Shown piece after piece: positions 36,360 through 48,589 of a DNA stretch of 64,000 nt (positions are counted from its first letter, which is position 1; the number at the start of each line of letters is the position of its first letter). Position numbers and translations under genes: made by a program. The notes beneath the pieces are model-generated. The model saw only the letters and a program-made list of their open reading frames with translations, was not told the DNA's origin and did no database searches. Source of the stretch: Ceratotherium simum simum (lineage: Eukaryota > Chordata > Mammalia > Perissodactyla > Rhinocerotidae); assembly GCF_000283155.1 (NCBI RefSeq), contig NW_004454179.1:7005557-7069556 (forward strand). The letters are read 5' to 3'.

Positions 36360-37980
36360 CTTTTTTATTTTTTATTTTTGTATTCTATACAAAAATAAAC
36401 ATAAAATTTACTGCGTTATCATTTTTAAGTGTACAGTTCAGTAGTGCTAAGTACATTCACAATGTTGTGCAACCAATCTCCAGAACTCTTTTCATCTTTT
36501 AATAAAATTGAAACTCTGTACCCTTTAATCAATTCCCCATTTCCATCTCCCCCAGCCTCTGGCAACCACCATTCTGCTTTTGGTTCCTATGAGTTTGACT
36601 ACTCTGGGTGCCTCATACAAGTGGAATCATACAGTATTTGTCATTCTATGACTGGCTTATTTCACTTAGCAAAATGTCCTCAAGGTTTAGCCGTGTTGTA
36701 GCATGTGTCAGAATTTCCTTCTTTTTTAAGGCACAATAATATTCCATTGTATGAGTATATGACATTTTGTTTATCCATTCATCCAACAGTGGACACTTGG
36801 GTTGCTTTCACCTTTTGTAAATAATACTGCTATGAACATTGGTGTACAAATATTTCTTCAAGAACATGCTTTCATTTCTTTTGAGTGTATACCTAGAAGT
36901 GGAATTGCTGGATTCTGTGGTAGTTCTATTTTTAATTTTTTGAGGGACCACCAAACTCTCTTTCCACATCTGCTGCACCATTTTACATTCCCACCAGCAG
37001 TGCATAAGGATTCAAATTTACCCACATTCTTGCTGACATTTGTTATTTTTTGTTTTTATAGTAGCCATCCTAATGGGTGTGAGGTGATATCTCATTGTGA
37101 TTTTGATTTGCATTCCCTAAGGATTAGTGAGGTTGAGCATCTTTTCGTGTGCTTATTGGCCATTTGTATATGTTCTTTGGAAAAATGTCTATCAAGTTCT
37201 TTGCCCATTTTTAAATCATGTTGTTCTTTTGTTGTTGAGTTGTAGTTCTTTCTGAATATTAACCCCTTATCAGATATATGATTTACAAATATTTTCTTCC
37301 ATTTTGTAGGATGCCTTTTCTCTCTGTTTATTTTGTCCTTTGATGCACAGTTTTTAAAATTTTGATAGAGTCCAATTTATCTATTTTTACCTGTGTTGCC
37401 TATTCTTTTGGTGTCATACCCAAAAGATCATTGGGAAATCCAATGTTATAAAGCTTTTCCTCCTGTGTTTTCTTCTAAGGGTTTTATAGTTTTAGGTCTT
37501 TGATCCATTTTGAGTTAATTTTTGTATATGATATAAGATAAGGATCCAACTTCATGCTTTTGCATGTGGATATCCAGTTTTCCCAACATCATTTATTGAA
37601 AATAATGTGTTTTTCCTCATTGAATGGTCTTGACACCCTTGTCAAAAATCATTTGACCATATATGTGAACGTTTATTTCTGGGCTATCTATTCTATTGCG
37701 TTATTCTGTGTGTCTGTCTTCATGCCAGTGCCATATTGTTTTGATTATTGTAGCTTTGTAATAAGTTGAAGTTGGGAAGTGTGATACCTCCAACTTTGTG
37801 TTTTGTTTTGTTTGCAAGATTGTTTTGGCTATTTGGGGTCCCTTGAGATTCCGTGTGAATTTTAGGATGGACTTTTGTGCTTCTGCAAAGAACACCATTG
37901 GGATTTTGGTAGAGGTTACATTAAATCTGTAGGTCGTTTTGGGTAGTATTGACATCTTAACAATACTAAATCTTTGCCTT
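36360..37980 (-). mobile_element. L1 3' half, antisense
   Basis: AAATTTACTGCGTTATCATT, then TTCACTTAGCAAAATGTCCT, TTGATTTGCATTCCCTAAGG, GTGGATATCCAGTTTTCCCA and TGTTTTGGCTATTTGGGGTC give the complement of L1 3' UTR into ORF2. A minus-strand ORF at 37701-37955 resembles the L1 ORF2 segment with AEAQKSILKF. It is broken elsewhere. Confidence 0.9.
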
Positions 37981-38059
37981 TTTGTTTCTTTTAATTTTTT
38001 CTTTTAATTTCTTCAGTTCCTTATTTCTAAAGTTAAAATCAACAACTATGTATGTATTT

Positions 38060-38300
38060 CACTCTTATTTTGTCAGAAGCGCCAGGGACTGTGGTTGAAA
38101 TAAAGGTACTGTGAGTGATTATAAAGAAATTTTAGCCACAGATGCTATTTTCAAGAAACTGTAGTCTAGTGGAGGAGGTAAGAAATATACATATATATAG
38201 ATAAATATAATACAGGTTATAAAACTAGTGCCCTCAGAGCAGTATAGATAAAGTCCTGTAGGAGTTTAGAAAAAGGCAAGATTATCCTCTGCTAGGCTTT
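38060..38300 (-). mobile_element. L2 3' end fragment, antisense (weak)
   Basis: GCCAGGGACTGTGGTTGAAA and TTCAAGAAACTGTAGTCTAG fit the complement of an L2 terminus. It is highly diverged. Confidence 0.35.
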
Positions 38301-39197
38301 ATAATACTGTCGCCTCAAATATGCAGTTGGATATCCTTGTGTTTATAATGATCTTGGGCATCTAGGGATATCCACAGTCATTATGGAGAGCAGATAGAAA
38401 TTTGGGAAGTCTTCTGATTGAGATTGGGTTGTGGGTGAGAATTGGGGTAGTATAAACTTGTAATTTCCAACCAGTGGAAGGACATAAGAAACCCTTGCCA
38501 TTGACTGTGGGGAGTGGCTTGCACTTGTCTTTTAATGTTTTTGATAATTGTGTGTATAATGGAAGAAAAACTATAAAAGAAAATGCTGATTATAGTTACT
38601 GGTGAATTAAGTATAATAGTAATAATAGTCATTTGTCACTTATACTTTAGACATAATTTTCGTGAACAGTAATAACACAATTAGATACACTGATAAGAGT
38701 CATTCATGGTAGATTTGTTGTACATTTTGAATACCGTATTTAACTCTTCATGTGTATTCAGGCTCAAGCTTTGTTGTTTTCCTATTCTTTAATTTGATGC
38801 TCTGCTTAACAAAATTGAAAGTAACATTGCTATAAAGTAAAAATTTCATTAAGCGCAACAATTCATATTTTGTTAATGTAAAAAGTAATAATTTACACGA
38901 AGTAAGAAGGTTCCTTTTTAATAACTGACCTTAAAGAGGTCAGTTTATGCTGTATATGAGCATTTAAAATGGTGGAGCCATTTTCCCTGAGACTTGCTGG
39001 CATTTAAAATAATAAGACGTAGGAGAGTGGCATTTAAATCAATGAGTTGCATCTTGTCAGCTCTTTTTTTAGCTCATTGCTTGAAATGTCAGTAAGCCAT
39101 GGGTAGCGGACATTGCTGTAGCTATAGGCTGTAGATCTACTCAGGTAGGCCTTTCTAACGTAATTATTGCAAATCCTGCATGCATACATATACTTCT

Positions 39198-39480
39198 TTT
39201 TTTTTTTTTTTTAAATTTACCATCTTGCACCCATTTTTTTTTTTTTTTTGTGAGGAGATCAGCCCTGTGCTAACATCCGCCAATCCTCCTCTTTTTTTTG
39301 CGGAGGAAGACGGCCCTGGGCTAACATCTGTGCCCATCTTCCTCCACTTTATATGGGACGCCGCCACAGCATGGCTTGCCAAGCAGTGCGTCGGTGCGCG
39401 CCCGGGATCCGAACCAGCGAACCCCGGGCCGCCGCAGCGGAGCGCGCGCACTTAACCGCTTGCGCCACCGGGCCGACCCC
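39198..39480 (-). mobile_element. ERE SINE (type I) with bipartite poly-A tail, reverse
   Basis: Two T-runs (about 39197-39212 and 39234-39249) are separated by 21 bp of non-ERE sequence at 39213-39233. The SINE tail, body and head follow (TGTGCTAACATCCGCCAATC to CGCCACCGGGCCGACC). The perfect duplication CATACATATACTTCT at 39183-39197 and 39481-39495 includes the extra 21 bp within the insertion, as in a 3' transduction. Confidence 0.93.
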
Positions 39481-39817
39481 CATACATATACTTCTAATTT
39501 CCAGATTTTCTATACCATATGGTATGAATTAAAAAATATATGTGATTTAAATTTGGAGAATCCAGGTACAGAATGGGAATGGTCTTGAATTTAGGCAGGA
39601 ATGGGGACAAATATTAGTTACAAAAGAAACTTTAAGAAATGTTAATCTTGATTTTGTGTTTAAAGTTTAACTTTATTAACTGTTTATTGCCCTAAGAACT
39701 AACTTTCATGCTGACATAATTTTGTTGCTTTAATTATCCAATAATGTCCTTGCTATTTCAGGGACCAGTGGAGTGATTTTTGTTATGGTTCTTGGAGAAA
39801 TTTAATAACTCTTTCTA

Positions 39818-39995
39818 TCAGGGGTCAGCCAACTATGGCCTGTCTCCAAATCCAGCCCACAGCCTATTTTTGTAATGCCTTCAAACTAAAGAGTTGGGTT
39901 TTTTTGTGAAGAAAAAAAAATGGCGAGATGCAACAAAGACTATATGTGGCCTGCAAAGCCTAAAATATTTACTGTCTGGCCCTTGACAGAAGATT
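39818..39995. mobile_element. hAT-Charlie-type MITE
   Basis: It begins CAGGGGTCAGCCAACTATGG, has CCAAATCCAGCCCACAGCCT, and ends AAGCCTAAAATATTTACTGT with CTGGCCCTTGACAGA. This is a widespread mammalian hAT non-autonomous element. The far terminal bases are lost. Confidence 0.8.
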
Positions 39996-40239
39996 TCTTA
40001 TTCTGTTTTGAATATCTTCATCAGGTCGTTGAGATATTGAGAGAAGCCTGAAAGTTGTTAACTTCCATCTCCTACTTATATTCTCTTTGCTCTTCTTCCT
40101 CCAACTGTGTAACAGAGCAACCCATAACATAAGCAAATATAATTTAATGGCAGGACAGCTGCGATAATGGAGAAGGTAGAAGAGACACAAGGGAGATCTG
40201 GCTTGTTGGGAAAAAAGTAGAGTTCAGCACTTGTCCACA

Positions 40240-41530
40240 CTACTTTTTTTTAACTTTTTACTTTGAAATAATTTCACATTTATAGAAAAGTTGTAAGAAT
40301 ACTACAAAAACTGTTATATATCCTTCACCTAGATTCACTGATTGTTGACATTTTACCACATTTGCCTTATTATTCATTCTCATTCTTTTTCTCTCATAGA
40401 TATTACATATAACACACATTTTCCTGAACCTTATGAGAATAAGTTATAGACATACTCCTCATACCTCTTTACTCCTAAATAGTTCCGTATATATTTCCTA
40501 AGAATAGGGATATCTTCTTACTTTAACTACACAGTACAGTTCAAAATTCAGGGTAGTTAACTTTGATATGTTATCTAATCTATGAATCTCATTCAGAGTT
40601 GACCAGTTGTCCCAATGACTTTATAGTTTTTTACCCCTCTCCCCTTTAGTTCAAAGTCCAGTTTAGGATCACTCATTGAATTTGATTGTCACTACTCTTT
40701 AGTCTCCTTTAATCTAGAATGGTCCCTCAGCCTTTTATTTCTTAATTTTTAATGACATTGACATTTTGTAAGAGTACAGGCCATTTGTTTTGTAGAATGT
40801 CTCTCAATTTAGGTTTTCTGATGTTTCTTTGTTATTAAATTCAGGTCATAATCTTTTAGCAGGAATATTAAATAAGTAATGTATCCTTGTCAGTGCATCA
40901 CGTCATGAAGCACACAATGCCGGTTTAGTAGGTGATGTTAACTTTGATCATTTGACAAAGGTTGATGTGTGCTAGGATTCTCCACTGAAATGTTACTGTT
41001 TTTTCCCTTGTAATTGATAAGTAATTTGTGGAGAGATACTTTAAGACTATGTAAGTGTCTTTTTGTCATCAAACTTTCATCCATTTTAGCTTTAGTATTG
41101 ATGGTAATTCTTTGTAGAATCAGTTATTTTTCTGGTAGTTTGAAAATGATGATTTTTCAAACTCCATTATTCCTTCTATATTTCTTATGGGGCTTTATAC
41201 TTTGAAAAGATCTTTCCCTTTCCCTCTATCAGTTTGAAGTCAAGATTTCTTATGCTGTTCAATAGTTTGTTGTCCAGTGTCCCAGATTTGGTTAGTGGGC
41301 CCTTCAAGCTACCTCCTATATCCTTTTGACGTGTCCCCATCATTTTTTGAGCGCTTTCTTACTTTGTGATACAACAAGATATTCTAGGTTCATCTTGTCT
41401 TTTCGCTGATCCAGTAGTGGATTCCATTTTTCTAAAGGATCCGGTTCCTTTGGTGAGGAATTGTTGATGCACGCACACCCATTTTTGGCGTACAGCTTCG
41501 TTAACAAAGACCAGCTGTTGAGCAACAGTT
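40240..41530 (-). mobile_element. Old L1 3' region, antisense (copy B)
   Basis: ACTTTGAAATAATTTCACAT, TCTCCTTTAATCTAGAATGG, TGTAGAATGTCTCTCAATTT and TGTGGAGAGATACTTTAAGA repeat the order seen at 29120-30630. It is non-coding and has lost its reading frames. Confidence 0.7.
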
Positions 41531-41739
41531 AGGCTCCTTATCTTGATTTATATCTAAGGATATAGCAAAAATAGTGAAATGCCATCAATTTGTGGCTGCC
41601 GATGTTATATCTATTCAGAATACTATGCAAAGAAGTGAATAGCAAGTGAAAGATACTCTTTTTCAACCTAAAAGTATGCTTGCTTGAAGAGAAAGATATT
41701 CACATAAGCTTTTGAAAATATGTGTCACATTTTTTTTGT

Positions 41740-42470
41740 CCTGAGGTATTTTACAAGTTTGCATTTGGGGGGGGTGGATTTTTTTTTATTGATGTCATAG
41801 TACTTTATAACACTTGAGATTCCAGTTGTACATTATTATTTGTCAGTCACCATATAAATGCGCCCCTTCACCCCTTGTGCCCACCCCCCCCCAACTCCCT
41901 TCACCCTGGTAACCACCAAGCTGTTCTCTCTTTCCATGTGTTGGTTTATATTCCACATATGAGTGAAGTCATACAGTGTTTGTCTTTCTCTGTCTGGCTT
42001 ATTTCACTTAACATAATATTCTCCAGGTCCATCCATGTTGTTGCAAATGGGACGATTTTGTCTTTTTTTTTTTTTCCCCCCCCCCGTGAGGAACATTAGC
42101 CCTGAGCTAACAACCGTTGCCAATCCTCGTTTTTGCTGAGGAGGATTGGCCCTGGGCTGACATCGTGCCCATCTTCCTCTACTTTGTATGGGACACCACC
42201 ACAGCATGGCTTGACAAGCAGTGCGTCAGTCTGTGCCCAGGATGTGAACCTGGAAACCCTGGGCCTCTGAAGCGGAGTGCGCGAACTTAACTGCTACACC
42301 ACCTGGCCGACCCCAATTTTGTCTGCCTTTTTTTTTTTTATGGCCAAGTAGTATTCTATTGTGTGTGTATGTGTGTCTATATATAGACACACACACACCA
42401 CGTCTTCTTTATCCAATCATCTGTCAATGGAGTGTCAAATTTCTTTGTGATGCTGAAAATATAAGTAAAG
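41740..42470 (-). mobile_element. L1 3' end, antisense, split by an ERE
   Basis: CACTTGAGATTCCAGTTGTA, GTGAAGTCATACAGTGTTTG and, after the ERE (42064-42314), ATGGCCAAGTAGTATTCTAT are the complement of an L1 3' UTR. A TG/TA/CA repeat at about 42360-42398 contains a 24-bp perfect palindrome. Confidence 0.85.
42064..42314 (-). mobile_element. ERE SINE (type I), reverse
   Basis: After T- and C-runs come TTAGCCCTGAGCTAACAACC, GGGACACCACCACAGCATGG and the head complement CACCACCTGGCCGACC. A duplicated ATTTTGTCT lies at about 42055-42063 and 42316-42324. It is diverged from the consensus. Confidence 0.9.
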
Positions 42471-42559
42471 ATCATTTTTGATTTCAAGTGGTTAGTTCAA
42501 GAGTCAGAATTCAGTGATACATTCGGTATCTAGTATCTTTAATACCCTGAACCAATTTT

Positions 42560-44150
42560 TAATGATTTTTTATTAAGGTAATATTTATATACAATAAAAC
42601 TCATCTATTTAAGAGAAAAGATTAATGGATTTTGGTAAATGTGTACAGTTCTATGGCTACCACCACAGTCAAGGTACAGGACAGTTCCCTCACCTTAAAA
42701 CATTTTCTCATGCCCCTCTGTAGTCAGTCGCTTTTTCAGGCCTCCAGATTAGGCAATCACTGTAGTTTTACCTTTTCTAGAATTTTATATAATAGGAATC
42801 ATATAGTATGTAGTCTTTTGTATTTGACTTTTTTCACTTAATATAATTTCTTGATATTCATTGTTGTTTTTGAATATAGTCTTTTGTTGCTTTTTATTGC
42901 TGAGTAGGTCTCCATAGCATGGACATGCCACTATTTGTTTATCCACTCACTTTTTTTATGGACTTTTGAATTATTTCCAGCTGTTGGTTATTAGACTGAC
43001 TTACGTATAAGTCTTTGGGCATATATTTTCACTTCTCTGGGATAAATATGTGTAATTTGAATTACTGGGTAGTGTTGTACTTGTATATTTACCCTTATAA
43101 GATACTACCATATGGTTCACCAAAGTGACTGAACCATTTTGTGTTTGCATCAGCGATGTATGACAGTTCCAATGTTCCACATCTTGCCAACATTTGATAT
43201 TGTTGGTCTTTTTAACTTTAGCCGTTCTGGTGGGTCTGTAGTGGTATCTCATTGTGATTTTAATTCTCATTTCCCTGATGACTAGTGATGTTGAGCATCT
43301 TTCTGTATACATATCTGATGTGAAACATTTGTTTAAATCTTTTGCCTATTTTTGAAAACTTAATTGTTGAGCTCTTATAGTTTTTTATATATTTTGTATA
43401 AAACCCTTTGTCAATTTTTTTCTCTTAAAAAATCATATTTTTTATGTCCTGTTCAAGAAGTCTTTACCTAATCCAATGTCAAACACACAAAATCTCATAT
43501 TTTCTTCTAGAAGTTCAGTAGTGTTAACTCTTATATTTTGATATCTGATCCATTTCTAGTTAGTTTTTCTATGTGGTGTGTGTTAAGTGTTTAGTTTTAG
43601 TGTATTCACATAATCCATTTGTTCTAGCCATTTGTTGAAAAAGCCTTTCCCCCCATTGAAGTACCTTAGCATTTTAAGTCAGTTGACCATATACATGTGG
43701 GTGTATTTCTGAACTGTGTTCTGTGCCATTGAACTATATGTCTATCCTTACACCAATACCACAATGTCTTGATTACTGTATCTTTATATCTGGAAATCAA
43801 ATAGTACGAGTCCTCCAACTTTGTTTTTCTTTTTCAAACTTGTTTTGCTCATCTAGGTCCTTGACCTTTCTATATAAATTTTAAAACCAACTTATCAGTT
43901 CTTCAAAAAGCCTTTTAGAATTTTGATTAGGATTGCATTGAATCTATAGATCAGTTTGGAGAGGATTGCCATGTAAACACTATTGAGTCTTTCAGTTTAT
44001 GGTCATGGTTTATCTCATTTTTATTTATGCAGTCTTTATTGTCTCTCAGCTGTGTTTTGTAGTGTCATTTCCCTTCAGCCTGAAGAATTTCCTTTAGCAT
44101 TTCTAGTAGTACAGAGAGAGAGTTACTTTTAGTTGTAGAGAAAAGTGTAA
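42560..44150 (-). mobile_element. L1 3' half, antisense
   Basis: TAATATTTATATACAATAAA begins an L1 3' UTR complement. GGTGGGTCTGTAGTGGTATC, TGATGTTGAGCATCTTTCTG and ATTTTGATTAGGATTGCATT follow. The minus-strand ORF at 43001-43312 is an ORF2 C-terminal remnant. Confidence 0.88.
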
Positions 44151-44443
44151 ACTCCTTATTTGAAAACATCTTTTGGATATTTGTTTTATTGCCATTCCCA
44201 AAAAAGGAGTAAAAGATGATAAAAGAGTATGTTATATAGATTATGTATGTAAAGATAACCAAAAGCTTAATAAAGAACTTGAAGTCTTTTCTATTGAAGA
44301 AGATTCCAACCCACTCAGTATTATATCTCCTTACTTGCTTTGGGTGATGGATCATCAGACCACAAAGCATTGGTGGCTTCTGCAGCTCTCTTTCCTTTAC
44401 CTCTCCCTATCACTCTCACAGCTCCCTTAAAAGAAATTACCTT
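44151..44443. other. Short intronic stretch between L1 and ERE
   Basis: Two overlapping ORFs on opposite strands (44065-44370 and 44173-44430) occupy this region. Neither has recognisable domains or splice signals. Part may still be L1-derived. Confidence 0.4.
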
Positions 44444-44457
44444 AAAAGGATGTTGGA

Positions 44458-44745
44458 GGGCTGGCCCCGTGGCTTAGCAGTTAAGTGCGCACTCCGCTAC
44501 TGGCGGCCTGGGTTCGGATCCCGGGCGCGCACCGACGCATCGCTTCTCCGGCCATGCTGAGGCCGCGTCCCACATACAGCAACTAGAAGGAAGTGCAGCC
44601 ATGGCATACAACTATCTACTGGGGCTTTGGGGATAAAAAAAGGAGGAGGATTGGCAATAGATGTTAGCTCAGAGCTGGTCTTCCTCAGCAAAAAGAGGAA
44701 GATTAGCATGGATGTTAGCTCAGGGCTGATCTTCCTCACAAAAAA
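44458..44745 (+). mobile_element. ERE SINE (type II long)
   Basis: Head GGGCTGGCCCCGTGGCTTAG, box B GGTTCGGATCCCGGG, body ACATACAGCAACTAGAAGGA, an internal A-run, two tail units and poly-A. The perfect duplication AAAAGGATGTTGGA lies at 44444-44457 and 44746-44759. Confidence 0.95.
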
Positions 44746-45085
44746 AAAAGGATGTTGGAAAATTGACACAAACTGGTCAGGCTACCAGAGAACATAGCAA
44801 TTGAAGATAGATGACCTACACTTTCCCCTCAAAGCTGTATACAACATTGTTTTACATACACGTATTCTTCATTTATGCCAGCAATGGCAGTTAGAAAATA
44901 AAGGAAACATCCTTTTCATAATAACAATAAAAATATAAAATAATAAATATATGGGAACTATATGAATAAACAACAGAATTTTGGTTGAGATCCATTAAAG
45001 CCCACTTGGGTAAATATAAAGCAGTTCCTAAAAAAGAAGACTGAATATTTTTAAAGATGTTACTTCTTCCTGATTACTTTCTGAG

Positions 45086-45299
45086 TACAATCATGTGCCA
45101 CTTAATGACAGGGATATGTTCTGAGAAATGCGTTGTTAGGCGATTTCATCATTGTGCAGACATCATAGAGTGTACTTACACAAACCTAGATGGTATAGCC
45201 TACTACACACCTAGGCTATATGGCGCTAACCTTATGGGCCCACTGTTGTATACGTAGTGGGTCGTTGACCAAAATGTCATTATGCAGCGCATGACTGTA
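45086..45299 (+). mobile_element. TA-flanked MITE, copy 5
   Basis: It starts TACAATCATGTGCCACTTAA, carries GAGTGTACTTACACAAACCT and CCTACTACACACCTAGGCTA, and ends CAGCGCATGACTGTA. Both ends are present. Confidence 0.83.
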
Positions 45300-45591
45300 C
45301 AATGCAATTCACATCAAAAACATATTGTCTTTGGGGAGCTGTTGGTGGTGGGAACAGAACTGACAAAGTGATGTTAAATATAATCTGAAAGAATAAAGCT
45401 AGAATGGCCAGGACATTTTGGAAAATATAAGTAAGTGGGGATTTGCCTTCCCAAATACTAAGACTTATTCTAAATATATAATTTTAAACGTATGATACTG
45501 ATGCTTTTTTCAGTTCTTTATTAGGGAGAGAACTTTTAAAAAACATAATGACTACTCTCTGCTCCAGAGTTACAGACTCAGAAGCTCTGGG

Positions 45592-45839
45592 TGTGGGGGC
45601 TGGTCCAGTGATGTATCGGTTAAGTTCGCACACTCTGCTTCGGCTGCTTGGGGTTCGTGGGTTCAGATCCTGGGCGCAGACTGATGCACCGCTTGTCAAG
45701 CCATCCTGTGGTGGTGTCCCATATAAAGTAGAGGAAGATGGCCATGGACGTTAGCTCAGGGCCAGTCTTCCTCAGCAAAAAGAGGAGAATTGACAACAAA
45801 TGTTAGCTCAGGGCTAATCTTGTTCACAAAAAAAAAGAA
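45592..45839 (+). mobile_element. ERE SINE (type I)
   Basis: GGGGCTGGTCCAGTGATGTA, GTCCCATATAAAGTAGAGGA and two GTTAGCTCAGGGC units lead to poly-A. The approximate duplication AGAAGCTCTGGG lies at 45580-45591, with AAAAGCTCTGGG near 45841-45852. Confidence 0.92.
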
Positions 45840-45852
45840 GAAAAGCTCTGGG

Positions 45853-46600
45853 AGTATGTTCTAGGTGTATACTTTTAAGAAGCTCACAGTAGATTCTTAT
45901 ATGACAGAATCACCTCTGACTATGAGCCAAGCAGTCTAGATGGACCAATTCCTGAATCCTGAAGGAAGCAACTCCTAGGAGATATAAATTGCAGTTCAAC
46001 TCTCCCACTTTATTCCTATTTAGTTCTGTGCCAACAGCTTGTTCTTTAATAAGTAGAGATAATAAATGCAAAGAAGAACAGTGGTTTTTAATTTACAGAA
46101 GAGAATGTCACATCATTTTCTTATTTTTTGCCCTACCATACATAATGAATAACTCTTTTTAGAATTCAAATATAGGGGAGGAGAAATGACATGAATTGTT
46201 TTGTTTTCTTTAACTTCTATCTCCAGGCTATTGTATTAGCTTTATTAGCTCTATGTCATATGAACTTTTTTAGTCTTGTTTGTTCACTTAATTTTGGTAT
46301 ATGTATGTATAGTGAGGGAGGGTGAACTATATTTTGTTTATACATCATTCCTGTAAATTTTTAACTTGGTAGCAAGATGCAGTTGAAAAAAGTATATGAT
46401 TTTTGTCTATATTTTTTATCTTTGGTTATTATTCTAGATAAAAACAAGTAAGTAAAACAACCATTTAACTGTTGAAAATTAGTTTAAAACAACCATTTAA
46501 ACTCTGGAAATAATTATCTTAAGATCACACAGCAAACGGAGAATCATTTGTTCAAAAAAAATCTGCTAAATCTCAGTAAGAACAAGAGTCTGTAGTATTT
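45853..46600. other. Unique intronic stretch
   Basis: No repeat or gene recognised. A short direct repeat AAAACAACCATTTAA occurs at about 46456 and 46487. Confidence 0.5.
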
Positions 46601-48589
46601 GAGCCATGACTCACTCCCACCCACCTCCCTGAGCTCAGCTTAAAGGAAGCTCTGCTCTGAGCAAGAGGGGCAGACTGTGGGTATCTCTCCTATCTTCTGA
46701 CTTCTTGTTACAGATGCTTTCTTCCAGGCAGGTAAGGTCAAAAGGCCTAGGGCTCCTTTCCCTCACTCAGCCTTTACTGAGAGTGGAAGTCTATTCCAGG
46801 TGCAGCAGACTGAGAATACTGGGCCTCAGTTGCCCTGGGCCAGGCCTCATTCATAAGGCAGAAGTTCCATGCCAGGAAGAGAAAGTCATCCAACACCCCC
46901 ACTCATAGAGCACAGATGTCACTCTGAGAGAGTTGAGTCACTGTCTCAGCCCCCGGTTCCTGTGCAGTGGCACAAAGGTTCTTCCAAAGGGAGAGGCAGG
47001 CCTTAAGAACAGAGAACCCTGTAGCTCTCCCAAGGGGACTGACTTTATTTGGAACAGAACTTGTGAAAAGATGTTGTTGAAAGTGATGAAGATCTTTGTG
47101 GTGAACAATTAAGAGGAGGCTAGTAGCTCCATGATACTAGTAGCAACAGTGAAATGGCAGACCAGTTAGAAGTTTAATGGAGAGAACCAGAAAAAGAGAC
47201 AGCTAAGAAGAGCCCCCTGGGGTTGGAGCAAGCCTCACAGACTGGCAATACCTTGCCTCTGCAAAGATGCCCCACTTTTACTGGATCAGACTGTGGTACA
47301 ATGTGTGGTCCCAGGGTGTGGCAGAAACAGTGGAATAGTTAATAGAGGCTAACAGCTGAGTGTGATATCGCTATAGGCAGATCAACAAACAGCTTATAAG
47401 GGGGGGACCCAAGAAAAAAATTGCCAGTGAGCCCAACTGAACCCACAGTCATTCCTGGTGGACAGAGAGACTGCACATGCTCAAGACAGCATCCTCTGAG
47501 AGAGATATCAGAGGCCGCACACTGCTGGGGAAATAGACTTCAATGGACTAGAGATAAAGAAGGACATTTTCTAATGATAAAAGGGTCAGTCTGTCCGGAA
47601 AACATAATTATATCCTAACAACAGAGCCTGAAAATGCATGAAGCAAAATTCGACAGAATTGAAGGGGGAAATAGACAGTTCAACAGTAATAGTTGGACAC
47701 ATCAATACCCCACTTTCAGTAATAGATAGAGCATCTAGGCAGAAGATCAACCAAGATGGAAGACGCCACAACACTGTGTATCAGCTGGACCTAACAGACA
47801 TCTGTACTCTACCTAACAAGCAAAATACTCATTCTTCTCAAGTGCATATGGAACAGTCTCCAGGAAAGACCATATGGTAGGCCATAAAAAAAGTGAATTT
47901 TAAAGGATTGCAGCCATACAAAGTATGTTTTCCAACCATGGTGGAATGAAATTAGAAATCAGTTACAGAGGAAATGTGAGGAATTCACAAATATGTGGAA
48001 ATTAAACACCGCATTTCTGAATAATCAGTGGATCAAAGAAGAAATCACAAAGGAAATTAGAAAATAATTTGAGATGAATTAAAGCAAAACCAAAACTTAT
48101 GAGATGTAACTAACAACACTTAGAAGGTAATTTATAGCCACAAAAGCCTATATTAGATAAAAAAGATCTCAAATCAGTACCCTAACTGTCCACCTTAAGA
48201 GTCTAGAAAAAGAAGAGCAAACTAAACCCAAAGCAAGCAGAGAGAAGGAAATAATGATTAGAGCAGAAATAAATGAAATAGTATAGAAAAATAGAGAAAA
48301 TTAACAAAACCAAAAGTTGATTCTTTGAAAATATCGACAAAATTGATAAACCTTTATCTAGTGCTGATCAAGAAAAAAAAAGAGAATACTCAAATTACTA
48401 AATCACAGATGATGTAGGGGAAATCACTACTGATCTTATGGAAATAAAAAAGATTATAAGAGGAATACTGTGAACAATATATTTGCCAACAGATTAGATG
48501 ATTTAGGTGAAATAGGCAAATGCCTAGAAAGACAAACTACTGAAACTAACATAAAGAGAAATAAAAAATCTGAACAGACATACGTTTTG

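Noticed and set aside
36802..37245. 147-codon plus-strand ORF, the longest in the window
   Set aside because: It is the wrong-strand shadow of an antisense L1 ORF2 block. Composition and position follow the L1.
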